NCBI RefSeq assembly: GCF_018069755.1
Contig: NZ_JAGQDE010000015.1
Coordinates: 62,001 to 126,000, forward strand
Direction of reading: 5' to 3'
Origin: Ideonella aquatica
GTDB taxonomy: Bacteria > Pseudomonadota > Gammaproteobacteria > Burkholderiales > Burkholderiaceae_C
Length of the DNA: 64,000 nt
The notes under the pieces are model-generated. The model saw only the letters and a list, made by a program, of their open reading frames with translations. It did not search any database and was not told the origin of the DNA. Each line of letters begins with the position of its first letter. The stretch's first letter is position 1. A program made the position numbers and the translations under genes. Positions 1 through 10,341 of this stretch are shown piece after piece.

Positions 1-1069
1 CCAGGCGTGCCACGCGCTGGCCTTCGCGGAAGACCTCGACCTCGCCCTGGGCGATGATGTAGAACTGCCGGCCCTGCTGGCCGCGCTTGTAGATGCGGTG
101 GCCGTAGTGGAAGCGCTGCCAGCGCGCGCGCCGCACCACCTCCCACAGCTGCACGTCGCCAAAATCCGCAAAGAACTCCAGCCCGCGCAGCAGGTTGAAG
201 CGCTCCGAGTCCATCACCTGCTGCAGCCGGCCGCGCGGCACCTGGTGGTTGACGATCAGCGCCGAGAGTTGCTGCGCAAAGATCTGCCAGTTGGCCGGCC
301 GGTCCTCGCGCGACTTGGCCAGCGCGCCGCAGATCACCTGCGAGAGCTCCTCGCCCACACCGGCGCGGCAGCCGGTCAGCGGCTCGGGCGAGGCATGGCA
401 GATCAGGTTGAGCAGCGCACCTTGCGATTCAGCCTCGAAGGGCGGCCGGCCCGCCACCAGGTGGTAGAGCACCGCGCCCAGCGAGTAGATGTCGGCGCGA
501 CAGTCCAGCGTGGCGCCGTCCAGCTGCTCGGGCGACATGTAGGCCAGCGAGCCCACGCGGTGGACCTGGGTGCGGTCACTGGTCAGGTTCAGCGCGCTGC
601 CGAAGTCGGTGAGCTTGACGTCGGTCAGCTCACCGGCCTCCTCGACGGTCAGGATGTTGGCCGGCTTGACGTCGCGGTGGATCAGGCCCTGGCGCCACAC
701 ATAGTCCAGCGCCATCGCGCATTTGAAGCCGATTTCCACCACCTGCTCCAGCGGCAGCAGGCGGTCGGGGGCGCAGTGACCGCGCAGCGTGTCGCCGGCC
801 ACATACTCCATCACCAGGTAGGCACGGCCGTCGGCGTCCTCCACCGCGTCGTACAGCTGCACCACGTTGGGATGGTTCAGACGGCCAACCAGCGCGGCCT
901 CGGCGGCGAAGAAGTGCGCCGCGAAATGCTGCTCGGCGGCGCTGCGGCCGGCCAGCGCCAGCGTGCGCTTGATGGCCACCTCGCGCTGGTGGAACTCGTC
1001 CCAGGCCAGGAACACCTCGCTGGTGGCGCCCTCGCCCAGCTTCTTGATCACCTTGTACTTGCCGATCAT
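1..1069 (-). CDS. Ser/Thr protein kinase with C-terminal cyclic-nucleotide-binding domain (C-terminus cut by window edge)
   Basis: The N-terminal kinase domain shows a glycine loop ([12 protein letters not shown]), the ATP lysine in VAIKR near residue 33, the catalytic HRDVKPAN near residue 131 and DFG near residue 155, followed by SLAYMSPEQ. Past residue 290 the protein changes to a cNMP-binding fold ([23 protein letters not shown]), so it probably couples a nucleotide signal to protein phosphorylation in the cytoplasm. The ATG at 1069 has a GGGAGG-type ribosome site about 10 nt upstream. A GTG at 1141 would add 24 residues ([12 protein letters not shown]...) but has no ribosome site. It is divergent from argS. 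The cNMP domain continues beyond base 1. Substrate and ligand are unknown. Confidence 0.9.
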   Translation of the reverse strand, partial: MIGKYKVIKKLGEGATSEVFLAWDEFHQREVAIKRTLALAGRSAAEQHFAAHFFAAEAALVGRLNHPNVVQLYDAVEDADGRAYLVMEYVAGDTLRGHCAPDRLLPLEQVVEIGFKCAMALDYVWRQGLIHRDVKPANILTVEEAGELTDVKLTDFGSALNLTSDRTQVHRVGSLAYMSPEQLDGATLDCRADIYSLGAVLYHLVAGRPPFEAESQGALLNLICHASPEPLTGCRAGVGEELSQVICGALAKSREDRPANWQIFAQQLSALIVNHQVPRGRLQQVMDSERFNLLRGLEFFADFGDVQLWEVVRRARWQRFHYGHRIYKRGQQGRQFYIIAQGEVEVFREGQRVARL

Positions 1070-1246
1070 CCGCAGCGCCCCCTCCCGGGCCTGGGGCACG
1101 GTGGAGTCCAGATGGCGGGAGAGGTCGGAGAGGTCGGACACGGCGGCAGACGGCGGGCGGAACTGCCATGGTGCCCGCAGCGCCGCGCGCAGAAGCGGCG
1201 AACAGCCCCACGCCCACCGGCCAGTTCGGGCGGCCACCCCCAACCG

Positions 1247-1252
1247 TAGAAT
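1247..1252 (+). promoter_or_regulatory. -10-like element for argS
   Basis: TAGAAT lies 8 nt before the argS ATG, so transcription would begin at or within a few bases of the start codon. No good -35 hexamer or Shine-Dalgarno sequence is visible. Inference from sequence only. Confidence 0.5.
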
Positions 1253-1260
1253 CGGGCCCC

Positions 1261-2961
1261 ATGATCCAAGCCAAGGCAGAGCTCCAGGCCGCGCTGGCCG
1301 CCGCCGTCGCGCAGCTGGCCCCCGACGCCGCCCTCACCCCCGTTTTCGAGTCGCCCAAGCAGGCCGCCCACGGCGACCTGGCGATCACCGCCGCGATGCA
1401 GCTGGCCAAGCCGCTGAAGGCCAACCCGCGGGCGCTGGCCGAGCAGCTGATCGCCGCGCTGAAGGCCCAGCCCGCGTTCGAGCGCTGGGTGGCGGCGCTG
1501 GAGATCGCCGGCCCGGGCTTCATCAACCTGCGTCTGAAGGACAGCGCCAAGCAAAGCGTGGTCAGCGAGGTGCTGGCCGCCGGCAGCGCCTTCGGCCGCC
1601 AGCCGGCCAACGGCCGCAAGCTGATGGTCGAGTTCGTCTCGGCCAACCCCACCGGCCCGCTGCACGTGGGCCACGCCCGCCAGGGCGCGCTGGGCGACAG
1701 CCTGTGCCACCTGTTCCAGACCCAGGGCTGGGACGTCACCCGCGAGTTCTACTACAACGACGCCGGCGTGCAGATCGCCACGCTGGCCACCTCCACCCAG
1801 TGCCGCATCCAGGGCCTCAAGCCCGGTGACGCCGGCTGGCCCGAGAGCGCCTACAACGGCGACTACATCGCCGACATCGCCGCCGACTTCCTGGCAAAGA
1901 AGACGGTGACGGCCGACGACCGCGCCTTCACCGCCTCGGGCGACCCGGCGGATCTGGACGGCATCCGCCAGTTCGCCGTGGCCTACCTGCGCCACGAGCA
2001 GGACCTGGACCTGCAGGCCTTTGGCGTGCAGTTCGACAGCTACTTCCTGGAAAGCAGCCTCTACAGCAGCGGCCGGGTTGAGCAGACGGTGCAGCGCCTG
2101 GTGGAGGCCGGCAAGACCTTTGAAGAGGGCGGCGCGCTGTGGCTGCGCACCACCGACGACGGTGACGACAAGGACCGCGTGATGCGCAAGTCCGACGGCT
2201 CGTACACCTACTTCGTGCCCGACGTGGCCTACCACGTCAACAAGTGGGAGCGCGGCTTCAGCAAGGTCATCAACTGCCAGGGCACCGACCACCACGGCAC
2301 CATCGCCCGCGTGCGCGCCGGCCTGCAGGGCGTGGGCGCCGGCATTCCCAAGGGCTACCCCGATTACGTGCTCAACACCATGGTGCGGGTGGTGCGCGAT
2401 GGCGCCGAGGTCAAGATCAGCAAGCGCGCCGGCAGCTATGTCACGCTGCGCGACCTGATCGACTGGACCAGCAAGGACGCGGTGCGCTTCTTCCTGATCA
2501 GCCGCAAGGCCGACACCGAGTTCACGTTTGATGTCGACCTGGCGCTGAAGCAGAACGACGAGAACCCGGTGTTCTACGTGCAGTACGCCCATGCGCGGAT
2601 CTGCTCGGTGCTGGCCCAGGCCGCCGACAAGGGCCTGTCGCCCGACGGCGCCGAGCTGTCGCTGCTGAGCGCCCCCACCGAGCTGGCGCTGATGCTCAAG
2701 CTGGCCGACTACCCCGGCATGCTGACCAGCGCCGCGCGCGACCTGGCTCCGCACGACGTGGCCTTCTACCTGCGCGACCTGGCCGCCGCCTTCCACAGCT
2801 ACTACGCCGCCGAGCGCTTCCTGGTGGACGACGCGGCCCTGGCCCGCGCCCGCCTGGCCCTGCTGGCCGCCACCCGCCAGGTGCTGCGCAATGCGCTGGC
2901 GCTGCTGGGCGTGAGCGCCCCTGACCAGATGTCGCGCGACGCCGCGCCGGAGACCGCATGA
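1261..2961 (+). CDS. argS: Arginyl-tRNA synthetase
   Basis: Class Ia synthetase that charges tRNA-Arg; 566 residues, the usual length. The N-terminal Add-1 domain is followed by the Rossmann fold with the HIGH-type motif HVGH at residues 135-138 (preceded by SANPTGPL). A KMSK-type loop VKISKRAGS sits near residue 384, and the C-terminal helical anticodon-binding domain contains [14 protein letters not shown]. The ATG at 1261 is chosen because the family N-terminus starts there; the open frame further upstream (from 1168) is low-complexity and overlaps the divergent kinase promoter. The stop overlaps the next start in ATGA, so the SPOR gene is translationally coupled. Confidence 0.97.
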   Translation: MIQAKAELQAALAAAVAQLAPDAALTPVFESPKQAAHGDLAITAAMQLAKPLKANPRALAEQLIAALKAQPAFERWVAALEIAGPGFINLRLKDSAKQSVVSEVLAAGSAFGRQPANGRKLMVEFVSANPTGPLHVGHARQGALGDSLCHLFQTQGWDVTREFYYNDAGVQIATLATSTQCRIQGLKPGDAGWPESAYNGDYIADIAADFLAKKTVTADDRAFTASGDPADLDGIRQFAVAYLRHEQDLDLQAFGVQFDSYFLESSLYSSGRVEQTVQRLVEAGKTFEEGGALWLRTTDDGDDKDRVMRKSDGSYTYFVPDVAYHVNKWERGFSKVINCQGTDHHGTIARVRAGLQGVGAGIPKGYPDYVLNTMVRVVRDGAEVKISKRAGSYVTLRDLIDWTSKDAVRFFLISRKADTEFTFDVDLALKQNDENPVFYVQYAHARICSVLAQAADKGLSPDGAELSLLSAPTELALMLKLADYPGMLTSAARDLAPHDVAFYLRDLAAAFHSYYAAERFLVDDAALARARLALLAATRQVLRNALALLGVSAPDQMSRDAAPETA

Positions 2962-3644
2962 ACCGCAACCCCTCGGCCGCCGCCCAGCGCGGCGGCACCT
3001 TCGTCGGCATCATCATTGGCCTGTTGATCGGCCTGGGCCTGGCGCTGCTGGTGGCGCTGTACATCGCCAAGGTTCCGGTGCCCTTCGTCGAGAAGGTGCC
3101 GCACCGCACGCCCGAGCAGGACGCGGCCGAGGCCGAGCGCAACCGCAACTGGGACCCCAACGCGCCGCTGGCCGGCAAGCAGGGCAGCCGCCCGGTGAAT
3201 GAGGCGGCGGCGCCGCTGCCCTCGGCCAGCGCCCCGGCCGCGCCGCCCACCGCGCCGGTGGTCGTGCCCGAGAAACGCGCCGCGGCGTCGGCGCCCGCGC
3301 CGGCCGCGCCCGCCACCGAGCCGGGCAAGCCCGGGCGCGACCCGGCGGCGATCCTGTCCGGCCAGGGCTCCGGCAGCCCGGATGCCGCGGTGTCGAAGGA
3401 TCCCTTCATCTACTTCGTGCAGGCCGGCGCCTATTCCAACGCCGACGATGCCGAGCAGCAGCGCGCCCGCCTGGCGATGCAGGGCATGACCGCCAAGGTC
3501 ACCGAGCGCGAGCAGGGCGGTCGCACCGTGCACCGCGTGCGCCTGGGCCCCTATGAGACCCGCGCCGAGGCCGAGGGCCTGCAAGACCGCCTGAAGGCCA
3601 GCGGCGCCGAGGCCGTGCTGGTGCGCCTGGAGCGCACGCATTGA
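2958..3644 (+). CDS. SPOR-domain cell-division-type membrane protein (FtsN-like)
   Basis: 228 residues. A short cytoplasmic N-terminus leads into one membrane helix (about residues 14-36, [19 protein letters not shown]). An Ala/Pro-rich periplasmic linker follows (roughly 70-130), then a C-terminal SPOR domain (about 150-225, beginning [17 protein letters not shown]). SPOR domains bind denuded glycan strands at the septum, so a division or peptidoglycan role is likely. The start overlaps the argS stop by 4 nt. The argS-SPOR-dsbA order is common in Burkholderiales. Whether it is the true FtsN cannot be decided from sequence alone. Confidence 0.9.
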   Translation: MNRNPSAAAQRGGTFVGIIIGLLIGLGLALLVALYIAKVPVPFVEKVPHRTPEQDAAEAERNRNWDPNAPLAGKQGSRPVNEAAAPLPSASAPAAPPTAPVVVPEKRAAASAPAPAAPATEPGKPGRDPAAILSGQGSGSPDAAVSKDPFIYFVQAGAYSNADDAEQQRARLAMQGMTAKVTEREQGGRTVHRVRLGPYETRAEAEGLQDRLKASGAEAVLVRLERTH

Positions 3645-3699
3645 CCGCCGCACCCGGCCGATATTGAACTTCCGGTCATCGCCGCGGTCGCACCCCGCG

Positions 3700-3729
3700 T
3701 TGACACCTCACTTCCCACCGCAGTAGAGA
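3700..3729 (+). promoter_or_regulatory. Predicted sigma-70 promoter of the dsbA-like gene
   Basis: A perfect -35 TTGACA (3700-3705) is followed after 18 bp by TAGAGA (3724-3729), 13 bp before the start codon. An AGGA ribosome site lies in between. Prediction from sequence. Confidence 0.5.
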
Positions 3730-3742
3730 CAGGACGAACGAC

Positions 3743-4387
3743 ATGCTGAACCGGCGCGATTTCACAGGGGCCCTGGTGGCCATGGGCGGCGTGGCCACCA
3801 CCGGCGCGACCCAGGCCCAGGGCGGCCCGGTTGAGGGCACGCACTACATGCGTCTGGCCAGCCCGGTGCCGGTGTCCGTGCCGGGCAAGGTGGAGGTGCT
3901 GGAGTTCTTCATGTACAGCTGCCCGCACTGCTTCCAGTTCGATCCGGCACTGGACGCCTGGGTCAAGAAGCTGCCCGCCGACGTCAGCTTCCGCCGAGTA
4001 CCGGTGGCCTTCCGCCCCAACCTGGAGATCCACCAGCGCCTGTACTACGCGCTGGAGGCGCTGAACCAGCTCGAGACGCTGCACATCAAGGCCTTCACCA
4101 CCATTCACGTCGAGCACAAGATGCTGCTCAAGGACGAGGACGTGGCCGCCTGGAGCACTGCCAACGGCCTGGATGGCGCCAAGCTGCTGGACACCATGAA
4201 GTCCTTCGCCGTGGCCGGCAAGGTGCGCGCCGCCAAGCAGGCCATGGAGGCCTACCGCGTCGATGGCGTGCCGATGCTGGCCATCCAGGGCCGCTGGACC
4301 ACCTCGGGTTCCACCGCCGGCACCCACGAGAAGGCGCTGGCCGTGGCCGACTACCTGATTGCCCAGGCCCGTAGAACGAAGGCCTGA
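3743..4387 (+). CDS. DsbA-like periplasmic thiol:disulfide interchange protein
   Basis: 214-residue thioredoxin-fold oxidoreductase with the redox motif C60-P-H-C63 (FFMYSCPHCFQFDP) and a cis-proline loop GVPMLAI near residue 175, which together are diagnostic of DsbA. The N-terminus reads MLNRRDFTGALVAM, a twin-arginine-like signal ending near AQA, so export to the periplasm is expected. It would introduce disulfides into exported proteins. It stands 98 bp after the SPOR gene with its own promoter-like sequence, and a strong hairpin terminator follows. The assignment to the DsbA family is firm; being the main DsbA of the cell is inference. Confidence 0.92.
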   Translation: MLNRRDFTGALVAMGGVATTGATQAQGGPVEGTHYMRLASPVPVSVPGKVEVLEFFMYSCPHCFQFDPALDAWVKKLPADVSFRRVPVAFRPNLEIHQRLYYALEALNQLETLHIKAFTTIHVEHKMLLKDEDVAAWSTANGLDGAKLLDTMKSFAVAGKVRAAKQAMEAYRVDGVPMLAIQGRWTTSGSTAGTHEKALAVADYLIAQARRTKA

Positions 4388-4456
4388 ACCCGCCGGGGTG
4401 GCGCCGCTGCCGAGCGCGTCGCCTGGGCGGAGGGCTAAGCCCCCAGCCGGCGCACC

Positions 4457-4480
4457 GACAGCGTTCACCGCTGTCTTTTT
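4457..4480 (+). terminator. Rho-independent terminator after the dsbA-like gene
   Basis: A perfect 7-bp stem (GACAGCG 4457-4463 with CGCTGTC 4469-4475), a 5-nt loop and a run of five T. It separates the dsbA-like gene from lptA. Confidence 0.8.
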
Positions 4481-4515
4481 CGTGCCAACGGGCTGGCGCT
4501 CGGGTGTCGGGGCCG

Positions 4516-4521
4516 TAGAAT
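4516..4521 (+). promoter_or_regulatory. -10-like element for lptA
   Basis: TAGAAT lies 25 nt before the ATG at 4547 and overlaps the alternative ATG at 4520. This is the main reason for preferring the downstream start. No clear -35. Confidence 0.4.
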
Positions 4522-4546
4522 GGTCTGCAATTTCCGTGCCGCAGCC

Positions 4547-5106
4547 ATGTCCCGCCGCCCTTCCTCCTGCCTGATCGCCGTGCTGGCGCTGCTGGCCTGC
4601 GTCCCGGTCCAGGCCGAACGCGCCGACCGGACCAAGCCGCTGGTGGTGGAGAGTGACGGCAAGAAGGCCGCCTCGGTGGACCTGAGCAAGCGCACCACCA
4701 CGGTCGTCGGTAACGTCGTCATCACCCAGGGCACGCTGCAGATCAAGGCCGACAAGGTGGACGTGCGCGAGGACGCGCCCGGCCGCTTCAGCGCCACCGC
4801 GCTGGGCAGCGCCGCCCAGCCCGCCACCTTCCGCCAGAAGCGTGACCGGGTGGACGAGGTCATCGAGGCCCAGGCGCTGCGCATCGAGTACGACGGCGGC
4901 GCCGACCGCATCCGCCTGGTGGGCGAGGCCCGCATGCGCATCCTGCGCGCCGGCCAGCCGGCCGATGAAGCCACCGCCGCGGTGATCGTCTACGACCAGC
5001 CCGGCGACACCCTCACCTTCGAAGGCGGCAGCCCGGGCAGCAGCGCGGCGGCCAGCCGGCCGCGTCTGGTCTTCGTGCCGCGCGCCGAGAGCACCGAGGC
5101 GCCACG

Positions 5107-5110
<4 letters not shown>
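4547..5110 (+). CDS. lptA: LPS transport periplasmic protein LptA
   Basis: 187 residues: a signal peptide ([19 protein letters not shown], cleavage near VQA) followed by an OstA/LptA beta-jellyroll ([49 protein letters not shown]). LptA forms the periplasmic bridge carrying LPS from the inner membrane to LptD/E. The ATG at 4547 is chosen because it opens directly on the signal peptide; the ATG at 4520 sits inside a -10-like hexamer. Its stop overlaps the lptB start. The usual upstream lptC/kdsC genes are not here. Confidence 0.92.
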
Positions 5111-5889
<779 letters not shown>

Positions 5890-5944
5890 CCATGACGGCC
5901 CTGCTGTATTCCCTGACCGTCATCCCGGCTGAGCGGCGAGCGCG

Positions 5945-7459
5945 ATGAAACCGACCCTGCAGGTTCGCCTCTCGCAACACCTGGCGCTGACGCCCCAGCT
6001 GCAGCAATCCATCCGCCTGCTGCAGCTGTCCACGCTGGAGCTGCACCAGGAGGTCGAGCAGATGCTCGACCAGAACCCCTTCCTCGAAACCGAGGACGAA
6101 GGGCCCGGCTTCGAATTCACCTCGGTGGACCGCGCCAGCAGCACCAGCCAGCGCGAAGAGGCCGACAGCGCCGGCGCCTCGGTCGGCGAAGGTGGCGACG
6201 AGCCCTCGGGCATGGACAGCGCCGACTTCGGCACCACCGAGCGCGACGACTGGGAAAACGGCACCGAGCGCGACGACTTCGACGGCATCCGCGAGACCCC
6301 CGGCACCGGCAGCGGCCAGGGCAACGACGACGACTTCGAGCCGCAGGAGCGCAGCGTCAGCGGCCCCACGCTGCAGGAGCACCTGCGCCAGCAGCTGCTG
6401 GGCATGCGCCTGTCGGCCCAGGACGCGGCCGCGGTGCATGTGCTGATCGAGTCGATCGACGAAGACGGCTACCTCGATGGCACGCTGGAGGACATCGCCG
6501 AGCGCGTGGCCGACAGCCTGGGCCTGGGCGACCTGGACGACCGCGACGAGCTGCTGGACCAGCTGCGCTGCGGCCTAGCCTGGCTGCAAAGCATGGAGCC
6601 TTCGGGCGTGGGCGCCGCCAACCTGGGCGACTGCCTGTGCCTGCAGCTGCGCCACCGCCCCGCCGGCCCCGCGCGCGACTGCGCGATGGCGATTGCCCGC
6701 GGCCACCTGGAGCTGCTGGCGCGGCGCGACCTGAAGAAACTGGCCGCCGCCACCCACGCCGATGAGGCCACCGTCAAGGCCGCGCAGGCGCTGATCGTGG
6801 CCTGCGAGCCCAAGCCCGGCCGCCCCTTCGCGCCGGCCGAGAGCCTGATCGTGGTGCCCGACGTGATCGTCGTGAAGAGCGGCCGCAACTGGAAGGTCAC
6901 GCTCAACCCCGACGTGATGCCCAAGCTGCGCGTGAGTGAGCTGTATGCCCAGGCCATCCGCGGCCAGCGCGGCGGCGGCAACCTGTCGGCGCGGCTGCAG
7001 GAGGCGCGCTGGTTCATCCGCAACATCCAGCAGCGCTTCGACACCATCCAGCGCGTCAGCCAGGCCATCGTCGAGCGCCAGAAGGCCTTCTTCACCCATG
7101 GCGAGATCGCGATGAAGCCGCTGGTGCTGCGCGAGATCGCTGATGAACTGGGCCTGCACGAATCCACCATCTCCCGCGTGACCACCGCCAAGTACATGGC
7201 CACGCCGTTTGGCACCTTCGAGCTGAAGTACTTCTTCGGCTCCAGCCTGAACACGGATGCCGGCGGCAACGCCAGCTCCACCGCGGTGCGCGCGCTGATC
7301 AAGCAGTTCGTCGCCGCCGAGGACACCAAGAAGCCGCTGTCCGACAGCCAGATCGCCGACATGCTGGAAGAGCAGGGCATCCAGGTGGCGCGCCGCACCG
7401 TGGCCAAGTACCGCGAGGCGCTGAAGATTGCGCCGGCCAACCTGCGGAAGGCGATGTGA
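5945..7459 (+). CDS. rpoN: RNA polymerase sigma-54 factor
   Basis: 504 residues. The glutamine-rich activator-interacting region I (LTPQLQQSIRLLQLSTLEL) is followed by an acidic region II (about 55-130, many Asp/Glu), the core-binding domain, a helix-turn-helix (LHESTISRVTTAKYM near 405) and the -24-recognising RpoN box ARRTVAKYRE (about 482-491). It directs transcription of nitrogen, motility and other enhancer-dependent genes. The lptB-rpoN order is standard in proteobacteria. Here the expected downstream hpf/raiA is absent, and the next gene overlaps the rpoN stop by 4 nt. Confidence 0.96.
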   Translation: MKPTLQVRLSQHLALTPQLQQSIRLLQLSTLELHQEVEQMLDQNPFLETEDEGPGFEFTSVDRASSTSQREEADSAGASVGEGGDEPSGMDSADFGTTERDDWENGTERDDFDGIRETPGTGSGQGNDDDFEPQERSVSGPTLQEHLRQQLLGMRLSAQDAAAVHVLIESIDEDGYLDGTLEDIAERVADSLGLGDLDDRDELLDQLRCGLAWLQSMEPSGVGAANLGDCLCLQLRHRPAGPARDCAMAIARGHLELLARRDLKKLAAATHADEATVKAAQALIVACEPKPGRPFAPAESLIVVPDVIVVKSGRNWKVTLNPDVMPKLRVSELYAQAIRGQRGGGNLSARLQEARWFIRNIQQRFDTIQRVSQAIVERQKAFFTHGEIAMKPLVLREIADELGLHESTISRVTTAKYMATPFGTFELKYFFGSSLNTDAGGNASSTAVRALIKQFVAAEDTKKPLSDSQIADMLEEQGIQVARRTVAKYREALKIAPANLRKAM

Positions 7460-8742
7460 ACAGCCCGCGCCGCGTCACCCGCAGCGAGGCACCGGTCGAA
7501 GCCCTGGGCCCCGGCGTGATGTTCCTGCCCTGCGCCGCCGGGGTGGAGCCGCTGCTGGCCGAGGAATGCCTGCGCCTGCTGCCTGCGGGCACCAACGTCG
7601 AAGCCAGCCGCGGCGGGGTCTTTGTCGACGGCACGCCCGAGGACGCACTGCGCCTGAACCTGGGCAGCCGCCTGGCCCAGCGCGTGCTGTGGCAGGTGGC
7701 CGGCGGCGTCTACCGCGACGAGCGCGATCTGTACGACCTGGCCCGCCGGGTCGACTGGACGCGCTGGATCACGCCCGCGCAGACGCTGCGCGTGGACACC
7801 AGCGCCTGGCGCAGCCCGCTGCACAGCCTGAACTTCGCGGGTCTGAAGATCAAGGACGCGGTGTGCGATGCGCTGCGCGACGCCACCGGCGAGCGCCCCA
7901 GCGTCGACACCCGCTTCCCCGACCTGTCGCTGGTGCTGCACCTGGGCCCCGAGCACGCGCAGCTGAGTGTGGACTTGTCGGGCGAAGCCCTGTTCAAGCG
8001 CGGCTGGCGCGAGGCCAAGGGCGAAGCCCCGCTCAAGGAGACGCTCGCCGCCGCCATGCTGGCCGCCGCCGGCTGGCAGGGCCGCGAACAGGACGGCCCG
8101 CTGCTCGACCCCTGCTGCGGCGCCGGCACCATCGCCATCGAGGCTGCGCAGATCGCCTGCGGCATCGCCCCCGGCGGGCAGCGCCGCTTTGCCTTCGAGA
8201 AGCTGCTGCCCTTCAAGCCGCTGCTGGGCACCTGGGGCCAGATGAAGCGCGCCGCCGAGGCCGCCGTCCACGCCCCCGCGGTGAAGATCTACGCGGGCGA
8301 TGTGAGCTTTCGGATGACCGATTTCGCCGCCCGCAACGCCGAGCGTGCCGGGGTGGCCCACGCCATCGAGTTCAAGACCGCCGACGCCTTGCAGCGCCCC
8401 GCGCCGGCCGAGGCCGGCACCATCGTGATGAACCCGCCCTATGGCGAGCGCATTGCGCCCAAGGGCAGCGGCCAGGGCACCGGCGGCGTGCGCGGCGAGG
8501 TGATGGGCGAGCGCTTTGAAGGCGCCGCCGACGCCGGCGAGTTCTACGCCCGTCTGGCCGCCCACTGGAAGAAGGCCTACCCCGGCTGGACCGCCTGGGT
8601 CCTCACCCCGGAGGCCAAGACCCCCAGCCTGATGCGCCTGAAGGAGAGCCGCCGCGTGCCGATGTGGAACGGGCCGATCGAGTGCCGGATGTTCCGCTTT
8701 GATCTGGTGGCGGGGTCGATGCGCAAGGACGTGGCGGGCTGA
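7456..8742 (+). CDS. THUMP-domain class I methyltransferase, RlmL-like (23S rRNA m2G)
   Basis: 428 residues. An N-terminal THUMP RNA-binding region (roughly 30-165) is followed by a Rossmann methyltransferase with the SAM motif DPCCGAGTIAIEA (near 217) and the catalytic NPPYGER (about 324), typical of N2-guanine methylation. It matches the N-terminal half of E. coli RlmL (G2445 methylation); the RlmK half is missing, as is usual outside Gammaproteobacteria. The GTG start at 7456 overlaps the rpoN stop (GTGA). An ATG at 7519 would remove 21 weakly conserved residues. The exact target base is inferred. Confidence 0.88.
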   Translation: MNSPRRVTRSEAPVEALGPGVMFLPCAAGVEPLLAEECLRLLPAGTNVEASRGGVFVDGTPEDALRLNLGSRLAQRVLWQVAGGVYRDERDLYDLARRVDWTRWITPAQTLRVDTSAWRSPLHSLNFAGLKIKDAVCDALRDATGERPSVDTRFPDLSLVLHLGPEHAQLSVDLSGEALFKRGWREAKGEAPLKETLAAAMLAAAGWQGREQDGPLLDPCCGAGTIAIEAAQIACGIAPGGQRRFAFEKLLPFKPLLGTWGQMKRAAEAAVHAPAVKIYAGDVSFRMTDFAARNAERAGVAHAIEFKTADALQRPAPAEAGTIVMNPPYGERIAPKGSGQGTGGVRGEVMGERFEGAADAGEFYARLAAHWKKAYPGWTAWVLTPEAKTPSLMRLKESRRVPMWNGPIECRMFRFDLVAGSMRKDVAG

Positions 8743-8806
8743 ACGCTGCGGCGGGAGTCAGGGCGCCGCGGTCAGCGAACGGTCCCAGGACGCCCGGCCT
8801 GCCAGG

Positions 8807-9826
8807 TCACGATCGCTGGGCTGCCGCCCATGCCTTGAGCTTCGTCCGCAGGGAGTCCTCTTGCTGGCGATAGATCGCATCGCTCACTGGATGCCCGCCA
8901 GAGATTCTGAGGATGGTGTTGGCCGCCATGAATCGCGTACGGACATCATTGTCGTCGAGCAATCTCACCAGGAAGGGGAGATCGTCTGTCGAGGCAGCTG
9001 ATCTCAGCCCATCCAATGCACTTTGCCGGATGTACGGATCTGACGATCCATACATCCTTCTGAAATCCTGGGCTGAGATCACTCCGCTTGAGATTCTGGC
9101 CAGCGCGGCGGCCAGCACGCGGGCGGCCACCGCTTCTCGCTCGTCGGGGTGGAGCAATCGATCAAAGACCCGATGCACCTGGTCGGTCGAGCCCAGATCC
9201 ACCAGTCCTGCCACAGCCAACAAGCACACTTCAGTGCTGGGATGCTTGGCCAACAGGAGCAACTGCTCGGACGCCACCGCTGCGGGAAGCCTGCGCAACT
9301 CAGCCCATGCATCCTGTCGCCGCGGGGCGGCACATGCCACGGCCGTGCCAGGTGCGCCAGCCGCGTCGCACAAGGATTGATCGTCCGCGGCCACGGTGCC
9401 CGCCAGGATCGCGGCCAGTCGGCGCTCCACCGTTGGCGGACGCTCCACCCCCGTGCCGGGAACAACGATCACGGCAGGCAGCGCGGTCTGACCTGTGGCG
9501 CGGTAGCTGACGCGGTCCTTGTCAGCGGTCAGGAACCACAACCCCGTCGCTCGCTGCCGAACCAGTTCCGCTGGCACGGTCCAACTCACCTCGATCGGCG
9601 TGGCCAACAGGGAGGGCGATCCTTTGATCACCGACCTGACACGCACCGTTCCTCGCTGCGGCGACGCCTGCCATGTGTCACCCGCAGACAAGGTCCCCAC
9701 CACGATGACATCCGCCGATCTGACCAATGTGTCGATCTGAACGGCCGGGAGCAAGGTGGCGCCCGCACCCGCGCTGAAAACGGCTGACGCCGCGAGGAAC
9801 CACTTGCCTGTCATGGTGTGTTTCAT
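8807..9826 (-). CDS. Exported HEAT-repeat-type protein, function unknown
   Basis: 339 residues. A signal peptide (MTGKWFLAASAVFSAGAGA) precedes a beta-rich segment (residues 30-130: DVIVVGTLS, VRVRSVIKGSPSL) and then helical pairs resembling HEAT repeats in the C-terminal half (KHPSTEVCLLAVAGLVDLG, SDPYIRQSALDGLRSA, DNDVRTRFMAANTILRISG). HEAT solenoids usually mediate protein contacts. The ATG at 9826 is chosen because it opens on the signal peptide; the frame stays open to 9961. The DNA is visibly less GC-rich and less biased at third positions than its neighbours, suggesting recent acquisition or relaxed selection. It is convergent with the methyltransferase gene. No family name is recognised. 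Confidence 0.7.
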   Translation of the reverse strand: MKHTMTGKWFLAASAVFSAGAGATLLPAVQIDTLVRSADVIVVGTLSAGDTWQASPQRGTVRVRSVIKGSPSLLATPIEVSWTVPAELVRQRATGLWFLTADKDRVSYRATGQTALPAVIVVPGTGVERPPTVERRLAAILAGTVAADDQSLCDAAGAPGTAVACAAPRRQDAWAELRRLPAAVASEQLLLLAKHPSTEVCLLAVAGLVDLGSTDQVHRVFDRLLHPDEREAVAARVLAAALARISSGVISAQDFRRMYGSSDPYIRQSALDGLRSAASTDDLPFLVRLLDDNDVRTRFMAANTILRISGGHPVSDAIYRQQEDSLRTKLKAWAAAQRS

Positions 9827-9980
9827 GGCTGAATCCGAACCACCCGATGCGGATGAATCCCCTGGTCTGGAACCGCTGACAAACAGCTCTCTGAAGCCTG
9901 AATACCTCTCGCCCCCGGGGAGGTGGGCATACCGGAGGCCATGGATGACCGGCGTGCGCAAGGACGCGGCGGACCGAGCC

Positions 9981-10316
9981 TCAGCGCTTGACCTCGGGTC
10001 GACCCGTCAGCTTCGCCAGGTAGCGCGACACCTTGGCATGCTGCGCCGTCATGCGCTCACCCATGCCCTTCTGCGGCGTGGCCAGCAGGCGGTCCATGGA
10101 TTCCGACGTGATCGTGGCCACCGCCACCGGCGGCACCACGCTGCGGTCGACATAGACCTCGTACTCGTAGCCGCCGATGGTGGCGATGTGGTCCACCGTC
10201 GCAGTGTGGGCGATGACGGCTTCGCTCAGGGCCCGGCGGGCCAGGTCCGACGGCTCCTGGGCCCACACGGCGGCGGACAGGGACCCGGCCATCACGGCGC
10301 TCAACCATCGTGTCAC
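9981..10316 (-). CDS. Small secreted protein of unknown function
   Basis: 111 residues with a signal peptide (MTRWLSAVMAGSLSAAVWA, cleavage near AQA) and a short mature domain (SEAVIAHTATVDHIATIGG, YEVYVDRSVVPPVAVATI). The start is GTG at 10316: a textbook AGGAGG lies 6 nt before it, whereas the open frame up to 10385 has no ribosome site and codes an Arg/Pro-rich leader. It is 25 bp downstream of the FrnE-like gene in the same direction and may share its transcript. No family recognised. Confidence 0.65.
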   Translation of the reverse strand: MTRWLSAVMAGSLSAAVWAQEPSDLARRALSEAVIAHTATVDHIATIGGYEYEVYVDRSVVPPVAVATITSESMDRLLATPQKGMGERMTAQHAKVSRYLAKLTGRPEVKR

Positions 10317-10341
10317 GAGGTGCCTCCTGTTGGTGCCGGGT

